From: Pedobacter sp. R20-19
GTDB taxonomy: Bacteria; Bacteroidota; Bacteroidia; Sphingobacteriales; Sphingobacteriaceae
DNA: 64,000 nucleotides
NCBI RefSeq assembly: GCF_000708265.2
Contig: NZ_JCKI01000008.1
Coordinates: 124,001 to 188,000 of the forward strand
Reading direction: 5' to 3'
Both the position numbers and the translations under genes were made by a program. The notes below the pieces were generated by a model that had not been told where the DNA came from, made no database searches, and saw only the letters and a program-made list of their open reading frames with translations. Shown piece by piece: positions 61,404 to 64,000 of this stretch (its first letter is position 1; the number at the start of each line of letters is the position of its first letter).

Positions 61404-62027
61404 ATGAAAAAGATATTAATTTTAATTATTGTACTGGGCTTTGGTTTGCAAGTTTACGCACAACAAGCAGATACAGTTAAAACACAATCCAGCATATCAT
61501 TCCCTGGTTTGTCTAAATCAGACAGTAAGGAACCGTTAATTATTATTGATGGAAACAAGCAATATTTAAGAGGTACTACACCACTAAAAGATATGAATCC
61601 AAATAATATTGAATCCATAAATATTTTGAAAGATAGCGCTGCAATGCGTAAATATGAATTTGATGGCAGTGCGGGTGTAATTGAGATTACAACCAAAAAT
61701 AGCCAGGCAGGATTTTATAACAAAGCCATCGATACAGATCATATAATTTTAAACGGTAAAATCAAGCCAGGCTTTCGGTCGACACATCCACCAAAGGTTA
61801 TCATTAGAAACTTATTACAAAAAGACCTAGATCCTAAGGCTAAACCCATGTATGTTGTAGATGGTGAAGAGGTTCAGGATATTAAAAATCTAGATCCAGG
61901 CACCATAGCCGCTGTTAGTGTGATTAAAGATGCTGCAGGAAAATCATCATATGGTGATAAAGGAAGAAATGGAGTTGTTATAATTACCACAATAAAAGCT
62001 AACAAAAAGTCTGAAAAGAAAAACTAA
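61404..62027 (+). CDS. Secreted protein of two TonB plug-like units without a barrel
   Basis: 207 residues with a signal peptide (about 1-19, ending QVYAQ). Two copies of a plug signature: LIIIDGNKQYL ... NNIESINILKDSAAMRKY ... GVIEITTK (about 45-100) and MYVVDGEEV ... IAAVSVIKDAAGKSSYGDKG ... GVVIITT (about 150-200). In receptors this fold sits inside a beta-barrel, but none is present. It is encoded between the M56 protein and a TonB-C protein. Confidence 0.75.
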   Translation: MKKILILIIVLGFGLQVYAQQADTVKTQSSISFPGLSKSDSKEPLIIIDGNKQYLRGTTPLKDMNPNNIESINILKDSAAMRKYEFDGSAGVIEITTKNSQAGFYNKAIDTDHIILNGKIKPGFRSTHPPKVIIRNLLQKDLDPKAKPMYVVDGEEVQDIKNLDPGTIAAVSVIKDAAGKSSYGDKGRNGVVIITTIKANKKSEKKN

Positions 62028-62048
62028 ATAAAACCTTAATAAAATTTA

Positions 62049-62768
62049 ATGATGAGAAAGCTAATGATTTTAGCCCTAATGGGCATCGCCATGTTTGTTA
62101 ATGCTGTAAAGGCACAGAAAATTTATGATTTTGTATCTGTAGAGAAGCAACCAATTTTTCCTGGTGGTATTGCAAAATTTTATGAATACCTCGGTAAGGA
62201 AATTAAATATCCGGAGGTAGCAAAAAAGAATAAAACACAGGGAAAGGTATTTGTAAGCTTTACTGTTGAGCAGAATGGAAAATTAAGTAATGTTAATGTA
62301 ACTAAAGGCCTGTCTGCAGAAACTGATGCGGAGGCACTTAGAGTACTTAAAAACTCCCCTAACTGGAACCCCGGCATATTAAATGGTAAGCCAGTAAGGG
62401 TAAAGTATAATATTAACGTTAATTTTAATCTCTCAACAAAAACAGAGAAAATGACAGCGGTTAAATCTGGCATACAACCAGAATATCCAGGAGGCACAAG
62501 TAAACTTTATAGTTATTTGGCAAAGCATATTAAATATCCTGCTCAGGCCAAAAAAGATAAAGTAAAAGGGAAAGTATTTTTAGCTTTTAATGTAGAACAG
62601 GACGGCACATTATCAGATTTGCAGGTTACAAAGGGGCTCTCAAAGGAAACCGATGCAGAAGCCTTAAGAGTCATGCAATCTGCTCCAAGATGGAATCCTG
62701 CGATTGATGCAGATGGTCATCCAGTTAAAGTTAAATACCAAATGGCGATCAACTTTACCATGATTTAA
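62049..62768 (+). CDS. Secreted protein with two TonB C-terminal-like domains
   Basis: 239 residues with a signal peptide (about 1-22, ending AVKAQ). Unit 1 (about 25-130): FPGGIAKFYEYLGKEIKYPE, QGKVFVSFTVEQNGKLSNVN, WNPGILNGKPVRVKY. Unit 2 (about 138-238): YPGGTSKLYSYLAKHIKYPA, KGKVFLAFNVEQDGTLSDLQ, WNPAIDADGHPVKVKY. It lacks the N-terminal anchor of true TonB. Unit 1 resembles the second TonB-C domain of the M56 protein closely, so these genes probably share a recent origin. Confidence 0.85.
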   Translation: MMRKLMILALMGIAMFVNAVKAQKIYDFVSVEKQPIFPGGIAKFYEYLGKEIKYPEVAKKNKTQGKVFVSFTVEQNGKLSNVNVTKGLSAETDAEALRVLKNSPNWNPGILNGKPVRVKYNINVNFNLSTKTEKMTAVKSGIQPEYPGGTSKLYSYLAKHIKYPAQAKKDKVKGKVFLAFNVEQDGTLSDLQVTKGLSKETDAEALRVMQSAPRWNPAIDADGHPVKVKYQMAINFTMI

Positions 62769-62782
62769 TTAGATCCAATTTA

Positions 62783-62826
62783 AAAACACAAAAGCCCTGC
62801 TAAAAAATAGCCGGGCTTTTGTGTTT
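62783..62826. terminator. Terminator of the blaI/M56 operon
   Basis: AAAACACAAAAGCCC and GGGCTTTTGTGTTTT form a 15-bp stem in the gap between the operon and the convergent sdhB. Confidence 0.88.
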
Positions 62827-63057
62827 TCTCTCCTGTCTCGGAAGTTTAAATCTATAAATTTTTTAGGGTTTATACAAACTTTACAGAATATAATTTTTAA
62901 TAGTAAAATTTTTAATATGCTAACATAGAATTATTTACGTTTTACAAACTTATATTTTGTTGCATTTGATTTCAAAAGCATTCAGCTAAAACTAAAAAGC
63001 CCCAAACTAGGTTTGAGGCTTAAGATTCAACTTTTCAGCTGAATGCACAGTATATTT

Positions 63058-63828
63058 TTAAACTGTTTCTTCCGAAACAAATTTTGCACTGGCAAAGTCG
63101 CGATTCATGCGTGCTATATTTTCCAGAGAAATCCCTTTAGGACATTCCGCCTCGCAAGCACCCGTATTGGTACAGTTACCAAAACCTTCAGCATCCATTT
63201 GTGCAACCATGCTTTGTACACGACGATAGCGCTCTGGCTGACCTTGTGGTAATAACGCCAATTGAGAAATCTTAGCGGATACAAATAGCATTGCTGAAGC
63301 ATTCTTACAAGTGGCCACACAAGCACCACAACCAATGCACGCCGCAGCCTCAAATGCTGCATCAGCCTGCATTTTCGGAATTGGAAGGTTGTTGGCATCC
63401 TGCGCATTACCAGTATTCACAGAAATGAAGCCACCTGCTGCAATAACCCTATCAAATGCAGAACGATCTACAGTTAGATCTTTTACTACCGGAAAAGCAG
63501 CTGCTCTCCATGGCTCTACCACAATAGTATCACCATCTTTAAAAGAACGCATGTGTAACTGGCAAGTGGTAACTAGGTCTTTCGGTCCGTGAGGGCGGCC
63601 ATTAATGAACATGGAGCACATACCACAAATACCTTCACGGCAATCATGATCAAATACCACTGGTTCTTCACCTTTCGTAATCAGATCTTCGTTTAACACA
63701 TCGAACATCTCCAAGAAAGACATATCTGGTGATATACCAGCTAGTTTATAATCTACCAAAGCACCTTTGGTATTGTTATTTTTTTGACGCCAAACTTTTA
63801 GCGTTAAGTTCATATTTCCTGTACTCAT
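63058..63828 (-). CDS. sdhB: Succinate dehydrogenase/fumarate reductase iron-sulfur subunit
   Basis: 256 residues. [2Fe-2S] cluster CREGICGMCSMFINGRPHGP, [4Fe-4S] cluster CIGCGACVATCKNASAM, and [3Fe-4S] cluster CTNTGACEAECPKGI. It carries electrons between the flavoprotein SdhA and quinone at the inner membrane. The start is the ATG at 63828. The end of sdhA lies 93 nt upstream on the same strand, matching the Bacteroidota order sdhA-sdhB. Confidence 0.97.
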   Translation of the reverse strand: MSTGNMNLTLKVWRQKNNNTKGALVDYKLAGISPDMSFLEMFDVLNEDLITKGEEPVVFDHDCREGICGMCSMFINGRPHGPKDLVTTCQLHMRSFKDGDTIVVEPWRAAAFPVVKDLTVDRSAFDRVIAAGGFISVNTGNAQDANNLPIPKMQADAAFEAAACIGCGACVATCKNASAMLFVSAKISQLALLPQGQPERYRRVQSMVAQMDAEGFGNCTNTGACEAECPKGISLENIARMNRDFASAKFVSEETV

Positions 63829-63840
63829 GATATTGAGATT

Positions 63841-63925
63841 TTGGACATCAGACAGGAGAAATTAGATTTGAGATTTGAGACATTATTGCCCTTCTCACAT
63901 CTTACATCTCACATCTCATATCTAT
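63841..63925. repeat. Short-word dyad between sdhA and sdhB
   Basis: GAAATTAGATTTGAGATTTG and AGACATT face TCTCACATCTTACATCTCAC and ATCTCATATC. Words GAGATTTGAGA and TCTCACATCT complement each other loosely. It fills the intercistronic gap. Confidence 0.6.
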
Positions 63926-64000
63926 TTATAACTTCTTTGTGCTACTTTAATATTTTCAAACTTCAATTCTTCTTTGTGAAGTTCGAAGTTTACACCTTCT
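63922..64000 (-). CDS. sdhA: Succinate dehydrogenase/fumarate reductase flavoprotein, C-terminal end
   Basis: Only the last 25 codons are in the window: EGVNFELHKEELKFENIKVA then QRSYK and a stop. The LKxENIKxxQRSYK ending is that of the Bacteroidota SdhA/FrdA flavoprotein, which oxidises succinate to fumarate. Position before sdhB supports it. Partial, running off the right edge. Confidence 0.8.
   Translation of the reverse strand, partial: EGVNFELHKEELKFENIKVAQRSYK

Noticed and set aside
62180..62497. 105-codon minus-strand frame inside the TonB-C gene
   Set aside because: Shadow of a clearly recognisable plus-strand gene.

Overview
The window looks like chromosomal DNA of a Bacteroidota soil bacterium close to Pedobacter (Sphingobacteriaceae). 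The grounds are a SusC/SusD pair, other TonB-dependent outer-membrane proteins, the Bacteroidota promoter form (TTTG, about 17-21 bp, TAnnTTTG) in front of several genes and both tRNA pairs, few clear Shine-Dalgarno sites, modest GC, and palindromic repeats of the type common in this family. No transposase, integrase, phage structural gene or CRISPR array was seen.

Layout. 1-8.7 kb: housekeeping genes, mostly on the minus strand: metH behind a SAM-I riboswitch, a BI-1 membrane protein, murQ, a ctp protease (plus strand), a GNAT enzyme, der and era. 8.8-9.95 kb: two identical tRNA-fMet/tRNA-Glu pairs, each with its own promoter and terminator. 10.2-18.4 kb: an accessory R-body (refractile body) locus. 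It holds five near-identical RebB-family genes in tandem, a shorter sixth, a larger Reb-like protein with a Pro/Ala tail, a 51-residue Reb-like mini-gene, three Reb-associated unknowns, two related PD-(D/E)xK nuclease-like proteins, a duplicated-unit membrane protein and a GH25 lysozyme without signal peptide. All lie on one strand behind a regulator made of two AraC-type DNA-binding domains. I judge this the most exciting part: an apparent R-body system with putative lytic and nuclease cargo.

18.7-21.8 kb: a four-gene signalling module (unknown protein, polytopic membrane protein, histidine kinase, NarL-type regulator). The same layout, with the same gene overlap, recurs at 56.4-58.9 kb. 22.3-26.5 kb: a tight four-gene operon (PaaK-like adenylating enzyme, GT2 glycosyltransferase, ATP-grasp ligase, heme-oxygenase-like oxidase) that looks like a small unassigned biosynthetic cluster. 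27-37.7 kb: a phosphonate-use locus with a FAD oxidoreductase, MFS transporter, PhnX-like hydrolase, XRE-cupin regulator, PhnZ-like HD oxygenase, SusCD pair and alkaline-phosphatase-fold hydrolase.

38-64 kb: two lysine-rich, histone-like proteins; a probable electrophile-response group (SDR, ArsR with one Cys, old yellow enzyme, pirin); HIT, greA, an M1 peptidase, OsmC, a hydroxyacid dehydrogenase, a TonB receptor, NUDIX, plsC; a LytTR two-component system next to an ABC exporter; the second signalling module; a blaI/M56 operon with extra TonB-C and plug-only proteins; and sdhB with the end of sdhA.

Non-coding gaps, mostly upstream of start codons or between tRNAs, repeatedly carry imperfect inverted repeats built from short reiterated words, with a different word at each site. 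I do not recognise these as a named element.
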